Source of the DNA: Parabacteroides hominis
GTDB lineage: Bacteria > Bacteroidota > Bacteroidia > Bacteroidales > Tannerellaceae
Direction: 5' to 3'
Assembly: GCF_014287585.1 (NCBI RefSeq)
Contig: NZ_JACOOJ010000008.1
Span: 62,001 to 126,000 of the forward strand
Length of the DNA: 64,000 nt
Below the pieces are notes generated by a model. The model was not told the origin of the DNA. It made no database searches and worked only from the letters and a program-made list of their open reading frames with translations. A program made the position numbers and the translations under genes. Positions 8,426-14,995 of this stretch are shown here, in pieces. The first letter of the stretch is position 1, and each line of letters starts with the position of its first letter.

Positions 8426-8785
8426 AGACGAACTGAAACAAAGAAAAAGAGTATCGTAAAAAAGCGCCTGAAAGGCATTTGAAAACAATTTTAACACCTC
8501 ACAAGCTCTATAGAGCAGGCCATTTATGATTGACACTTTGACAGGAATCCATCTTTCCAACCGACACGCTCATCCATTTCTTCTGTACCGTTCCAGTTCC
8601 TCCATGACAGAAAAGAAACTTTCCGATGATCCTGAAAACAAAACGGCAATAGCGAACTCTGTTTCCCGCTTCTATCCGTAGCCATTCCGGCAAATGAGCA
8701 CATACAGACGAATCAGAGGAAGGCGAATACGACAGTTTGACAAATTGCTTGTTGGGGGATATAATACGACAAATAATAAAGGCGA

Positions 8786-9331
8786 CTACCGCGTTACGTC
8801 CGCTGAACAATTTCCAAAATAGTCATATTGTTTTATGAAAAATGATTCTATCTGTTCTACCAAATTAGGATTTTCATCTAAGGAAATGTTGTTTATAAGC
8901 ATATAAGCACTCTTATCGATATTTTCTTTATGATAAAAATATTCGTCACTGAAGTAGGTCGCAATGATTCTTGAATATACTCTGTATCGTTTTGTACAGC
9001 TAATATCTTCATCGAATCCGTTTGCTCCAACAAAACCAAAAGAGGCTTTTTTATTGCTTTGATATATCGTGAGCATTATATTGATGCAAGTATTTATTAT
9101 TCGTCTTGGCTCATTGGTATTCGTCATTATCCTATACTTATTCTTGGACAAAGAATGGCTCTTCTGATAGAATTTTACGGCATAAATGTTATGCTCATAT
9201 TCTTCTACCCGGACAATATACACTAACTTTGATTTTGCGGACTTGAATCTATACAATAAAATACGAAGAAGTCCCTCGGAGTCTCCTTTATCCTTTTGAA
9301 TAAAATAAAATGGATATGCACTTTCAAGCAT
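8786..9331 (-). CDS. uncharacterised protein, second gene of an overlapping pair
   Basis: A 181-residue protein without a signal peptide or membrane helix and with no family I can name. The middle has a conserved-looking core: NKKASFGFVGANG, then TKRYRVYSRIIATYF, rich in aromatic residues. Its ATG at 9331 shares the A of the TAA stop of the upstream gene (TAATG), which indicates translational coupling. Low GC and isolation in the island suggest horizontal acquisition. The arrangement of a small first gene and a larger second one recalls toxin-antitoxin or immunity pairs, but nothing in the sequence proves this. Promoter control is probably through the repeat-containing promoter upstream of the first gene. 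Confidence 0.6.
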   Translation of the reverse strand: MLESAYPFYFIQKDKGDSEGLLRILLYRFKSAKSKLVYIVRVEEYEHNIYAVKFYQKSHSLSKNKYRIMTNTNEPRRIINTCINIMLTIYQSNKKASFGFVGANGFDEDISCTKRYRVYSRIIATYFSDEYFYHKENIDKSAYMLINNISLDENPNLVEQIESFFIKQYDYFGNCSADVTR

Positions 9332-9522
9332 TACAGCAAATAAGAATATACAGGAATCCTTCTTCTCTTAAGTTCTTCTTTGGATACATCAGACAAAATG
9401 AATTTCTTACCTGTATTCGTTTGATTAGAATCAGGTTTATTCTTTTTAGAAGAATCAATTTGCTGTTTTAATCTAATATTACCCACGGCATCTGAAGTGC
9501 TATAAATTGAATATTTAATCAT
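9331..9522 (-). CDS. small uncharacterised protein, first gene of an overlapping pair
   Basis: A 63-residue basic protein starting MIKYSIYSTSDAV, with a Lys/Asn/Gln-rich middle and the C-terminal stretch LSDVSKEELKRRRIPVYSY. A longer frame uses a TTG at 9546, but that lies upstream of the likely transcription start because the -7 box TATATTTG is at 9539-9532. The ATG at 9522 is therefore preferred, and the leader would be only a few bases. The stop overlaps the next start by one base. The function is unknown; a role as the small partner of the 181-residue protein is inferred from the overlap. Confidence 0.5.
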   Translation of the reverse strand: MIKYSIYSTSDAVGNIRLKQQIDSSKKNKPDSNQTNTGKKFILSDVSKEELKRRRIPVYSYLL

Positions 9523-9531
9523 TTGATGAGG

Positions 9532-9563
9532 CAAATATACAATCAATCAATCAATCAAACAAA
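9532..9563 (-). promoter_or_regulatory. promoter with an (ATTG)n repeat filling its spacer
   Basis: On the reverse strand a -33 TTTG (9563-9560) and a -7 TATATTTG (9539-9532) are exactly 20 bp apart, within the 19-21 bp that Bacteroidetes promoters need. The spacer is one TTTG followed by four ATTG units, a run of five tetramers that continues the -33 TTTG itself. Gain or loss of one unit would change the spacing by 4 bp, though loss of one could be rescued because the neighbouring tetramer is also TTTG. It drives the two-gene cassette 9522-8786. Confidence 0.6.
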
Positions 9564-9999
9564 CGAATAAAGCGATAAAACATCAATCAATCACATATTT
9601 AACTTTTACCAATATCATTATCACCCTTATTAAGGATAATCCGCGAACCTGGTTCTTTAGTGGTTCAAATCTTCTTAAACACGAACCTATTGCCATCTAT
9701 TACTTATTGTACGGTTCATTAAAATACCCGTTGGTCCAAATCGAAACACATTGGCATGAAAATCGATTTTCATACCCGCGAAAATAGAATTTCCCGCAAG
9801 GGTAATATTTTTTAACAAACATACATTTATACAAATACCTAATATAGAACAGAATACAAAAACATGCCATTTTAATGGGGTTATTGTACGCTTTAACATA
9901 TTTACAAAGACATCAAATCCGCGTTTTGCCACTTTCGGATGATGGAACCGTTAACCTAAAGATAACGTAACGATAACATACCGGCGGATATCGTCTGCC

Positions 10000-10007
10000 T
10001 ACTTTTG
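10000..10007 (+). promoter_or_regulatory. -7 promoter box of the DUF3836-like gene
   Basis: TACTTTTG matches TAnnTTTG and lies 47 bp before the ATG at 10054. The upstream part of the promoter region is rich in GATAACGTAACGATAACATA-type repeats, but no -33 TTTG is seen at the right distance. Confidence 0.5.
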
Positions 10008-10053
10008 CCATAGATAAAAGAAACAAAGTATTAATCTTAAAAAATAAACAACA

Positions 10054-10548
10054 ATGGATGCAATTACAATCACAGCAGCAATGGTTCTCTCTTTATTCGA
10101 TACTAACATCGGGGGCGGACAATTTATTTATAACACCGAGTTCAACAACCGGCAGGAAGTATGTGCAAAAACTGTTTTCAAGAAAAACGATGACGGCAAT
10201 TTCCAAAAGAGACTTCGTTACCGATATGACTACGACTCGCAAAAGCGCCTGGTGGCCAAAGAAGTCCAGGCTTGGGATCCGGTGTCCGACAAATGGGAAA
10301 ACGCATATCGCCTGGAATACAAGTACGATTTGACGGAAACAAGCGTCACCTGCATGAAATGGGACAGCCGCACGAACAGCTACTCCAATCAGGAAGACAA
10401 AATCATTTATTCGCAATTGGACGAACATGTACTTAGCGTATGCAACTATACCTGGAACAAAAAAGACGAGAACTGGAATCTTGTCAGCCGGATGGCAGCA
10501 TACGATCCGACCCATGAACTTTTATATACGGATAACCGGATGAAATGA
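10054..10548 (+). CDS. DUF3836-like protein
   Basis: A 164-residue protein made of short repeats of the type Y-x-Y-x-YD, followed by W-D and a Trp: RYRYDYDSQKRLVAKEVQAWD, LEYKYDLTETSVTCMKWD and CNYTWNKKDENWNLVSR. This pattern fits the Bacteroidales DUF3836 family, whose members are exported. Here the N-terminus MDAITITAAMVLSLFD is only weakly signal-like. The function of the family is unknown. It is followed after 21 bp by the HTH gene, with no promoter or terminator between, so the two are probably co-transcribed. It may be linked to the downstream peptide genes. Confidence 0.65.
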   Translation: MDAITITAAMVLSLFDTNIGGGQFIYNTEFNNRQEVCAKTVFKKNDDGNFQKRLRYRYDYDSQKRLVAKEVQAWDPVSDKWENAYRLEYKYDLTETSVTCMKWDSRTNSYSNQEDKIIYSQLDEHVLSVCNYTWNKKDENWNLVSRMAAYDPTHELLYTDNRMK

Positions 10549-10569
10549 AAATTAATTATTTCCGTCATT

Positions 10570-10905
10570 ATGCAACTGTTTGAAACAATCGATCGGGCAC
10601 AACGGATACATCGCATGATCCAAAAATCGGCAACAGGAACTCCTGCCGAATTTGCAGAACGACTGCATATCAGTCGCCGGTCACTATACTATTTGTTAGA
10701 TGAACTAAAAGATTTCGGAGCAGAAATTGCATACGACCGTACTAAATGCACGTTCTATTATGCAAATAACTTTGAACTGGAACTTATCATCAAAGTCAGT
10801 CCGCTTACTTCCAAAGAAAAAAGTTACATTTATGGCGGAAATATTGAACTTTATTTCGACCGTGCAAGGAGGTTGCACGGAACCGGTCTATCTTTGCTAA
10901 TGTAA
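10570..10905 (+). CDS. HTH regulator with a double-glycine leader-like C-terminus
   Basis: A 111-residue protein. Residues about 8-60 form an HTH_11/DeoR-like winged-helix start (IDRAQRIHRMIQKSATG, then EFAERLHISRRSLYYLLDELK). The WYL and effector domains of large relatives are missing. The C-terminus has the stretch PLTSKEKSYIYGG at about residues 77-89, followed by 22 residues NIELYFDRARRLHG and so on. That stretch resembles the double-glycine leaders of the next two genes (LTEQELQISGG and KEEEDITGG). I infer either a regulator-peptide fusion or a regulator that mimics the leader to sense the exporter. The last 15 codons overlap a perfect inverted repeat and a promoter box for the peptide genes. 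Confidence 0.7.
   Translation: MQLFETIDRAQRIHRMIQKSATGTPAEFAERLHISRRSLYYLLDELKDFGAEIAYDRTKCTFYYANNFELELIIKVSPLTSKEKSYIYGGNIELYFDRARRLHGTGLSLLM
10860..10896 (+). promoter_or_regulatory. inverted repeat and -7 box for the GG-peptide genes
   Basis: CCGTGCAA (10860-10867) and TTGCACGG (10873-10880) form a perfect 8-bp inverted repeat around GGAGG. It ends 8 bp before TATCTTTG (10889-10896), a perfect TAnnTTTG -7 box. The repeat covers the place of the -33 element, which has no good match, as in a regulator-dependent promoter. It lies inside the 3' end of the HTH gene. The HTH protein is the obvious candidate ligand. Confidence 0.5.
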
Positions 10906-11023
10906 AAGAGACAGGAATACTTGCAAGGATTTTGGTTTATTTTATAGGTTACCCGGTTGCCAGAGAAAGCGGGAAGCGGAAATAAGGGTCGAAAAGCTTG
11001 GATAGAGTAGGCCGATAAATATC

Positions 11024-11218
11024 ATGGAAAAAGATAATAACACACATTTGTTAGAACTTACAGAACAAGAATTACAAATTTCAGGAGGAAGTATATTCTC
11101 ACCCCCGCCTCATCATGTTCTTATGATGTGCATGATTTATGAAGCAGGTGCAGCTATTATCAATAGTGTCAGAGGTGCTTATATGGCGGGATATGAGGAT
11201 GCCATGAATAACGGATAA
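11024..11218 (+). CDS. double-glycine-leader peptide precursor 1
   Basis: A 64-residue precursor with a classic double-glycine leader, LLELTEQELQISGG, ending at residue 22. The predicted mature peptide of 42 residues starts SIFSPPPHHVLMMCM, has a single Cys, is small-residue rich and ends GAYMAGYEDAMNNG. Leaders of this kind are cut by C39 peptidase-containing ABC exporters; none is encoded in the window, so export must rely on genes elsewhere. The motif Y-x-x-G-x-x-D is shared with the next peptide, suggesting a two-component peptide of the class IIb kind or a signalling pair. It lacks the paired cysteines expected of bacteroidetocins. Confidence 0.7.
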   Translation: MEKDNNTHLLELTEQELQISGGSIFSPPPHHVLMMCMIYEAGAAIINSVRGAYMAGYEDAMNNG

Positions 11219-11230
11219 ACTATACATATC

Positions 11231-11404
11231 ATGAATAAAGAATCTTTGACAGGAATTTCTTTTCTTTCAATAAAAGAAGAAGAAGATATTACAGGAGGAG
11301 CTGGATTAGAACTGGCACTTGCCATTTATGCTACTACATTAGCAGCAGCATATGGTTTAGGCTACTACCATGGGGTTCAAGACCGAAAAGCAAATAAAAG
11401 ATAA
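11231..11404 (+). CDS. double-glycine-leader peptide precursor 2
   Basis: A 57-residue frame starting MNKESLTGISFLSIKEEE, with the leader end KEEEDITGG at residues 15-23. The predicted 34-residue mature peptide starts AGLELALAIYATTLAAAYG and ends with the GYYHGVQDRK region. It has a GxxxG motif (GYYHG), no Cys and a basic tail. It begins 12 bp after the stop of precursor 1 and is followed at once by a strong terminator, so the two peptides form one transcript. It was found by translating the gap, as it is too short for a usual length cut-off. Class IIb bacteriocin-like pairs have such GxxxG helices; activity is not shown. Confidence 0.7.
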   Translation: MNKESLTGISFLSIKEEEDITGGAGLELALAIYATTLAAAYGLGYYHGVQDRKANKR

Positions 11405-11409
11405 ACTTG

Positions 11410-11447
11410 ACAATAGTCTGAATGATTTTATTCAGACTATTGTTTTT
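11410..11447 (+). terminator. intrinsic terminator after the peptide genes
   Basis: A perfect 14-bp stem ACAATAGTCTGAAT/ATTCAGACTATTGT (11410-11423 and 11430-11443) with loop GATTTT is followed by a T run (11443-11447). It starts 6 bp after the stop codon of precursor 2. Confidence 0.85.
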
Positions 11448-11463
11448 ACACATTTATAGATAT

Positions 11464-11634
11464 ATGAAAATATTACATTTTATAATTAGAGCATTTATAA
11501 TATTTTTAATGCTATTCTTCACTTATCTAATGTATAGTTCTATTCAAAATGGAAATACGCATAAGAACATGTATCTATACCTTCTATTTATAGCCTTATT
11601 GTTTTCTATCCTTTCATTGTTAAAAAAGAAATGA
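11464..11634 (+). CDS. small hydrophobic membrane protein, possible immunity protein
   Basis: A 56-residue protein with two membrane helices (about 5-23 and 35-51), a short polar loop NGNTHKN between them, and a basic end LLKKK. A longer frame starts at 11422 inside the terminator stem and is not accepted. Size, topology and position directly behind two peptide precursors recall immunity proteins of small bacteriocins. The strong terminator in between means it depends on read-through or its own unrecognised promoter. No family is recognised. Confidence 0.5.
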   Translation: MKILHFIIRAFIIFLMLFFTYLMYSSIQNGNTHKNMYLYLLFIALLFSILSLLKKK

Positions 11635-11713
11635 ACAATCAAAATTAGAAAGCATAACACTCCCATTGTTAAAATTTATCGTTATCTTCGCATAGCTCGT
11701 GCTATTGAGCAGA

Positions 11714-11760
11714 GTACATGACAAACCGATCATGTACCTAAATACATAAAACGGAGGTGA
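11714..11760 (+). promoter_or_regulatory. hairpin and unusually strong Shine-Dalgarno before 11765
   Basis: GTACATGA (11714-11721) and TCATGTAC (11730-11737) form a perfect 8-bp stem with loop CAAACCGA. GGAGGTGA (11753-11760) ends 4 bp before the ATG at 11765. Strong Shine-Dalgarno sites are rare in Bacteroidetes. A -7-like TATCTTCG is at 11683-11690, which puts the hairpin in the mRNA leader. Confidence 0.5.
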
Positions 11761-11764
11761 CAAT

Positions 11765-12619
11765 ATGGCAAACCCCAGATTACCCAATATAACAGAGGCG
11801 GAACAGGAGCTCCTGTATGAGAAGTTGAATATTTATAACCAGGGGAAAGCCTCTTATAAGGAGGTGGGATGTTATCTTGTGGTTTTACCGAGGGAAGGGC
11901 ATCCTAACTACAGCCTGTGGTTCTACACGCCTCTGCTCGACAGGCGGTGCATCCTCTTTATCGAAGACCTGAAACCGGACATTATCCAGTCGTTGCGCAT
12001 CGTCACTTCCGAATTGTGGTATGCCAACCGCCGCATCCTGATCACGGACTACAACGAAAAGAGGATGTCGACACACGGGGACGACCTGATCGCTTTCGGC
12101 AAATACCGCGGACATTTCCTGTATGAGATCCTGCGGATAGATCCGGGTTACGTGAACTGGATCGCCTGCAAATACACGCCTACGATTCCCAAGCAGGAAC
12201 GGTTTGTGAAAATGGCACAAGCCTACAACTGCGTCTACCTGGACAAGATGCTGAAAAAGAAATACCAGCCGCGCCCCACCAGCCGTTTCTTAGGGAAGAA
12301 AGGGGACAAATTGACCGATCTTACCCTAAAAATCACCAAAGTGCAGGTGGAAGACGATCCGTACAGGACGCATGTCGTCGGGACGACTCCGGTCTTCTTC
12401 GTCCGCCAACGCCTGACAGCCATCGATGCGGGCGGCAACCTGGTAAACCTGACCTTTACGTCAGGCAATCCCAGCCAGGTATCCGGGCAGTTGCCTTCCC
12501 TGGAACATGCCTACCGGCCGGGCGAGGTGCTGCACATATCTTCGGCACGGATCGCTGCGACGTTTGAGAGCTATGGCATACAGTACACGCGGCTGAATTA
12601 TGTCAAGATTGGAAAATAA
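11765..12619 (+). CDS. uncharacterised protein with ExoX C-terminal-like motif
   Basis: A 284-residue cytoplasmic protein. Around residues 110-137, IAFGKYRGHFLYEILRIDPGYVNW has the FGKYRG..L.EI...DP.Y..W pattern of the short domain found at the C-terminus of exodeoxyribonuclease X-like proteins and DUF3820. No exonuclease catalytic domain (DEDD) is present. The last 110 residues are a beta-rich region of unknown type (LTLKITKVQVEDDPYRTH). The family motif suggests nucleic-acid contact, but no activity can be claimed. Translation probably starts from the strong GGAGGTGA site. GC content returns here to the level of the core chromosome. Confidence 0.7.
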   Translation: MANPRLPNITEAEQELLYEKLNIYNQGKASYKEVGCYLVVLPREGHPNYSLWFYTPLLDRRCILFIEDLKPDIIQSLRIVTSELWYANRRILITDYNEKRMSTHGDDLIAFGKYRGHFLYEILRIDPGYVNWIACKYTPTIPKQERFVKMAQAYNCVYLDKMLKKKYQPRPTSRFLGKKGDKLTDLTLKITKVQVEDDPYRTHVVGTTPVFFVRQRLTAIDAGGNLVNLTFTSGNPSQVSGQLPSLEHAYRPGEVLHISSARIAATFESYGIQYTRLNYVKIGK

Positions 12620-12623
12620 TCGC

Positions 12624-12631
12624 TACCTTTG
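12624..12631 (+). promoter_or_regulatory. -7 promoter box of pdxB
   Basis: TACCTTTG matches TAnnTTTG and lies 23 bp before the pdxB ATG, just after the stop of the previous gene. The -33 element is not clear. Confidence 0.5.
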
Positions 12632-12654
12632 CCTTCTCGAAAAAGGACAGCAAG

Positions 12655-13764
12655 ATGAAAATAGTCGCCGACAATACCGTTCCTTATCTGAAAGGAATCG
12701 CAGAACCGATCGCAGAGGTAAAGTATCTCACTTCTAAAGAGTTTACACCGGAAAACATAAAAGATGCAGACGCACTGATCGTGCGAAGCATAGACAAATG
12801 CACCCGCGAACTGCTCGAAGGAAGCCGGGTTAAGTTGATTACCAGCGCCACGATAGGCTTCGACCATATCGACATCCGGTATTGCGACGAGGCAGGCATC
12901 ACGTGGAAAAACTCGCCGGGATGCAATGCCGTTTCGGTCGCCCAATATGTGCTTGCCGGATTGATCACGATCGCGCTCCGAAAGGGAGAAACCCTACAAG
13001 GGAAAACAATCGGGATCGTCGGAGTAGGCCATGTCGGGAAAGAGGTGGAGAAGCTATGCTCGGCCTACGGGATGAACGTGCTCCGCAACGACCCGCCGCG
13101 TGCGGAAACGGAAGGAGAAGACGGCTTTGTCTCGCTGGAGACGATTGCCGAACAGGCTGATATCGTCACTTTCCACACACCGCTGACGAAAGAAGGCCGT
13201 TTTGCCACCCGCCACTTGGCAGGGGAAGACTTTTGCGGCAAACTCCAACGGAAAACCTGGTTCATCAACACTTGCCGGGGAGCCATCCACGACACGGAAG
13301 CCCTGTTGCGCGCCCGTAAAGAAGGCAAGATCAGCGAACTGATCTTAGACTGCTGGGAAAACGAACCCGATATAAACAGGGAATTGCTGGCAATGGCCGC
13401 GATAGCGACCCCGCATATCGCCGGTTTCTCTGCAGACGGGAAAGCCAACGGTACGCGCACCTGCCTGGAAAACATCGAAAAGTTCTTCCATGTGAAGATC
13501 GATAAGATCGGCGAAGTGGTTCCGCCGGCCCCCGAAACTCCGGTTATCGACCTGGACCGTTTCACTGGGAACCGGATCGAGCAGGCGATCCTTGCCAGTT
13601 TTAATCCGCTTGTTGCAGACCGGGCATTGCGGGAAAATCCCGACAGGTTCGAATGGTTCCGTGCGAACTATCATCATCCGAGGGAATACCAGGCATACAC
13701 GATCGTTCATGCGACCCCGGAAGAAGCCGTGCTGCTTCAAAGATTAGGTTTCAGGATTCGATAA
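12655..13764 (+). CDS. pdxB: 4-phosphoerythronate dehydrogenase
   Basis: A 369-residue D-2-hydroxyacid dehydrogenase of the PdxB type. It oxidises 4-phosphoerythronate in de novo pyridoxal 5'-phosphate synthesis. The first substrate lobe contains ITSATIGFDHID and NSPGCNAVSVAQYV. The NAD fold has GIVGVGHVGKEVEKL at about residue 118, the PPRAE segment and TFHTPLTKEG. The catalytic region has INTCRGAIHDTEAL, LDCWENEPDIN and the catalytic His in TPHIAGFSADGKANGT. The C-terminal 80 residues are the PdxB-specific dimerisation extension, which separates it from SerA and from glycerate dehydrogenases. It has its own promoter box and is followed by an MFS gene after 23 bp. Confidence 0.93.
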   Translation: MKIVADNTVPYLKGIAEPIAEVKYLTSKEFTPENIKDADALIVRSIDKCTRELLEGSRVKLITSATIGFDHIDIRYCDEAGITWKNSPGCNAVSVAQYVLAGLITIALRKGETLQGKTIGIVGVGHVGKEVEKLCSAYGMNVLRNDPPRAETEGEDGFVSLETIAEQADIVTFHTPLTKEGRFATRHLAGEDFCGKLQRKTWFINTCRGAIHDTEALLRARKEGKISELILDCWENEPDINRELLAMAAIATPHIAGFSADGKANGTRTCLENIEKFFHVKIDKIGEVVPPAPETPVIDLDRFTGNRIEQAILASFNPLVADRALRENPDRFEWFRANYHHPREYQAYTIVHATPEEAVLLQRLGFRIR

Positions 13765-13787
13765 CACAACACCAACCAAACGGAACG

Positions 13788-14987
13788 ATGGCAAAAGACA
13801 AACTCATTTCGCCCAGCTTCTGCTATATCTTAGCAGCCAACTTTTTGTTGTTCTTCGCATTTTATCTGATATTGCCGGTCCTGCCGTTTTACCTGCAAAA
13901 CCAGTTCGATGCGGATAAATCGATGATCGGTTTTATCCTGTCGTGCTATACCATTGCCGCTCTTTGCATCCGTCCGTTCTCCGGGTATCTGCTGGACACA
14001 TTCGCCAGACGACCGTTGTACCTGTTGGCTTACTCCGTCTTCATGGTCATCTTCGCCGGATATATGATCGCCAGCCTGCTGAGCATCTTTATCGCGCTCC
14101 GCATCTTGCACGGTTTCGCCTTCGGCATGGTGACGGTGTCGGGCAATACGATCGTGATCGACATCCTGCCCTCTTCCCGCCGCGGCGAGGGGATCGGCTA
14201 TTACGGGCTGGCAAACAATACGGCTATGAGTTTCGGGCCGATGACAGGGCTGTTCATGCACACCAGCTTCTCCTACGAAACGATTTTCGCCTGCTCGCTC
14301 CTCTCCTGTTTTCTCGGATTCATCATGGCCTATTTAGTAAAAACGCCGCAGAAGCAGCCGATAAAGAAGGAACCGATCTCGCTGGACCGTTTCTTTTTGG
14401 TGAAAGGGACCTGGGCTGGCATCTCTTTGCTGCTGCTCTCCATCCCCTACGGCATGACGACCACATACGTGGCCATGTATGCCGATGAAATCGGGATTTC
14501 CGTCAATTCGGGATTATATTTCACCTTTATGGCGATCGGTCTGGCCGTCTCGCGCATGTTCTCCGGACGGCAGGTCGACAAAGGAAGGATTACGTTGGTC
14601 ATCTCGTTGGGAATGTATCTTGCCGCCGCCAGCTTCTTCGGGCTGGCAGCCCTTGAAAGGCTGATGCGATGGAACCCGGCCTTCACCTCTTATCTGTATA
14701 TCGGGATCGCCCTTTCACAAGGAGTCGCATTCGGCACGATGTTCCCGGCTTTCAACACCCTGTTCGTGAACTTGGCTCCCAACAGCCAGCGGGGAACAGC
14801 GACTTCCACCTACCTGACCAGTTGGGATGTGGGGATCGGTATCGGGCTGATGACAGGCGGAAGTATTGCGCAGGCTTTCGGAGGGTTCAACCATGCTTAC
14901 CTGTTCGGGGCGTGCCTGACAATTCTTTCGACATTGTTCTTTTTATTGAAAGCCGGACCTCATTTCAACCGGAACAAACTGAGGTAA
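13788..14987 (+). CDS. MFS drug/metabolite exporter
   Basis: A 399-residue inner-membrane transporter with about 12 hydrophobic segments. The loop between helices 2 and 3 has the MFS signature GYLLDTFARRPLYL, and helix 5 has GLANNTAMSFGPMTGL, which resembles the antiporter motif C. This points to the drug:proton or metabolite efflux branch. The start was placed at MAKDKLISPS because a longer frame overlaps pdxB by more than 100 bp and has no hydrophobic N-terminus. It lies 23 bp after pdxB and ends 8 bp from the convergent AraC gene. The substrate is unknown. Confidence 0.88.
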   Translation: MAKDKLISPSFCYILAANFLLFFAFYLILPVLPFYLQNQFDADKSMIGFILSCYTIAALCIRPFSGYLLDTFARRPLYLLAYSVFMVIFAGYMIASLLSIFIALRILHGFAFGMVTVSGNTIVIDILPSSRRGEGIGYYGLANNTAMSFGPMTGLFMHTSFSYETIFACSLLSCFLGFIMAYLVKTPQKQPIKKEPISLDRFFLVKGTWAGISLLLLSIPYGMTTTYVAMYADEIGISVNSGLYFTFMAIGLAVSRMFSGRQVDKGRITLVISLGMYLAAASFFGLAALERLMRWNPAFTSYLYIGIALSQGVAFGTMFPAFNTLFVNLAPNSQRGTATSTYLTSWDVGIGIGLMTGGSIAQAFGGFNHAYLFGACLTILSTLFFLLKAGPHFNRNKLR

Positions 14988-14995
14988 GGGGCGGC

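Larger units (their letters stand above)
7691..8785. other. long gap without a convincing gene
   Basis: About 1.1 kb of AT-rich sequence between the kinase and a hypothetical gene. It holds the candidate RNA (7760-7846), a MITE-like element (8089-8184), an array of dyads (8315-8425) and a 12-bp palindrome GCTCTATAGAGC (8505-8516). Open frames here are short, start inside repeats or lack family resemblance, so none is called. Confidence 0.6.
9523..10053. other. gap without a gene, with a possible degenerate dyad array
   Basis: The 531-bp gap carries the divergent promoters of its two neighbours. It also holds an 18-bp perfect palindrome ATGAAAATCGATTTTCAT (9756-9773) and a second dyad, GCGAAA..TTTC, centred about 22 bp further on near 9787. 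This suggests a decayed array of the kind seen at 8315-8425. A 81-codon reverse frame at 9687-9932 runs through it and is not accepted. Confidence 0.5.

Noticed and set aside
8508..8810. 100-codon reverse frame after the 181-residue gene
   Set aside because: It overlaps the better gene, looks like translated non-coding sequence (Ser/Cys/Trp scatter) and has no recognisable domain.
9687..9932. 81-codon reverse frame starting MAKRGFDVFVNML
   Set aside because: It runs through a palindrome and probable dyad array, lacks family resemblance and a promoter, and has no partner gene.
11422..11463. Longer N-terminus for the small membrane protein
   Set aside because: The upstream start lies inside the terminator stem; the ATG at 11464 gives a compact two-helix protein.
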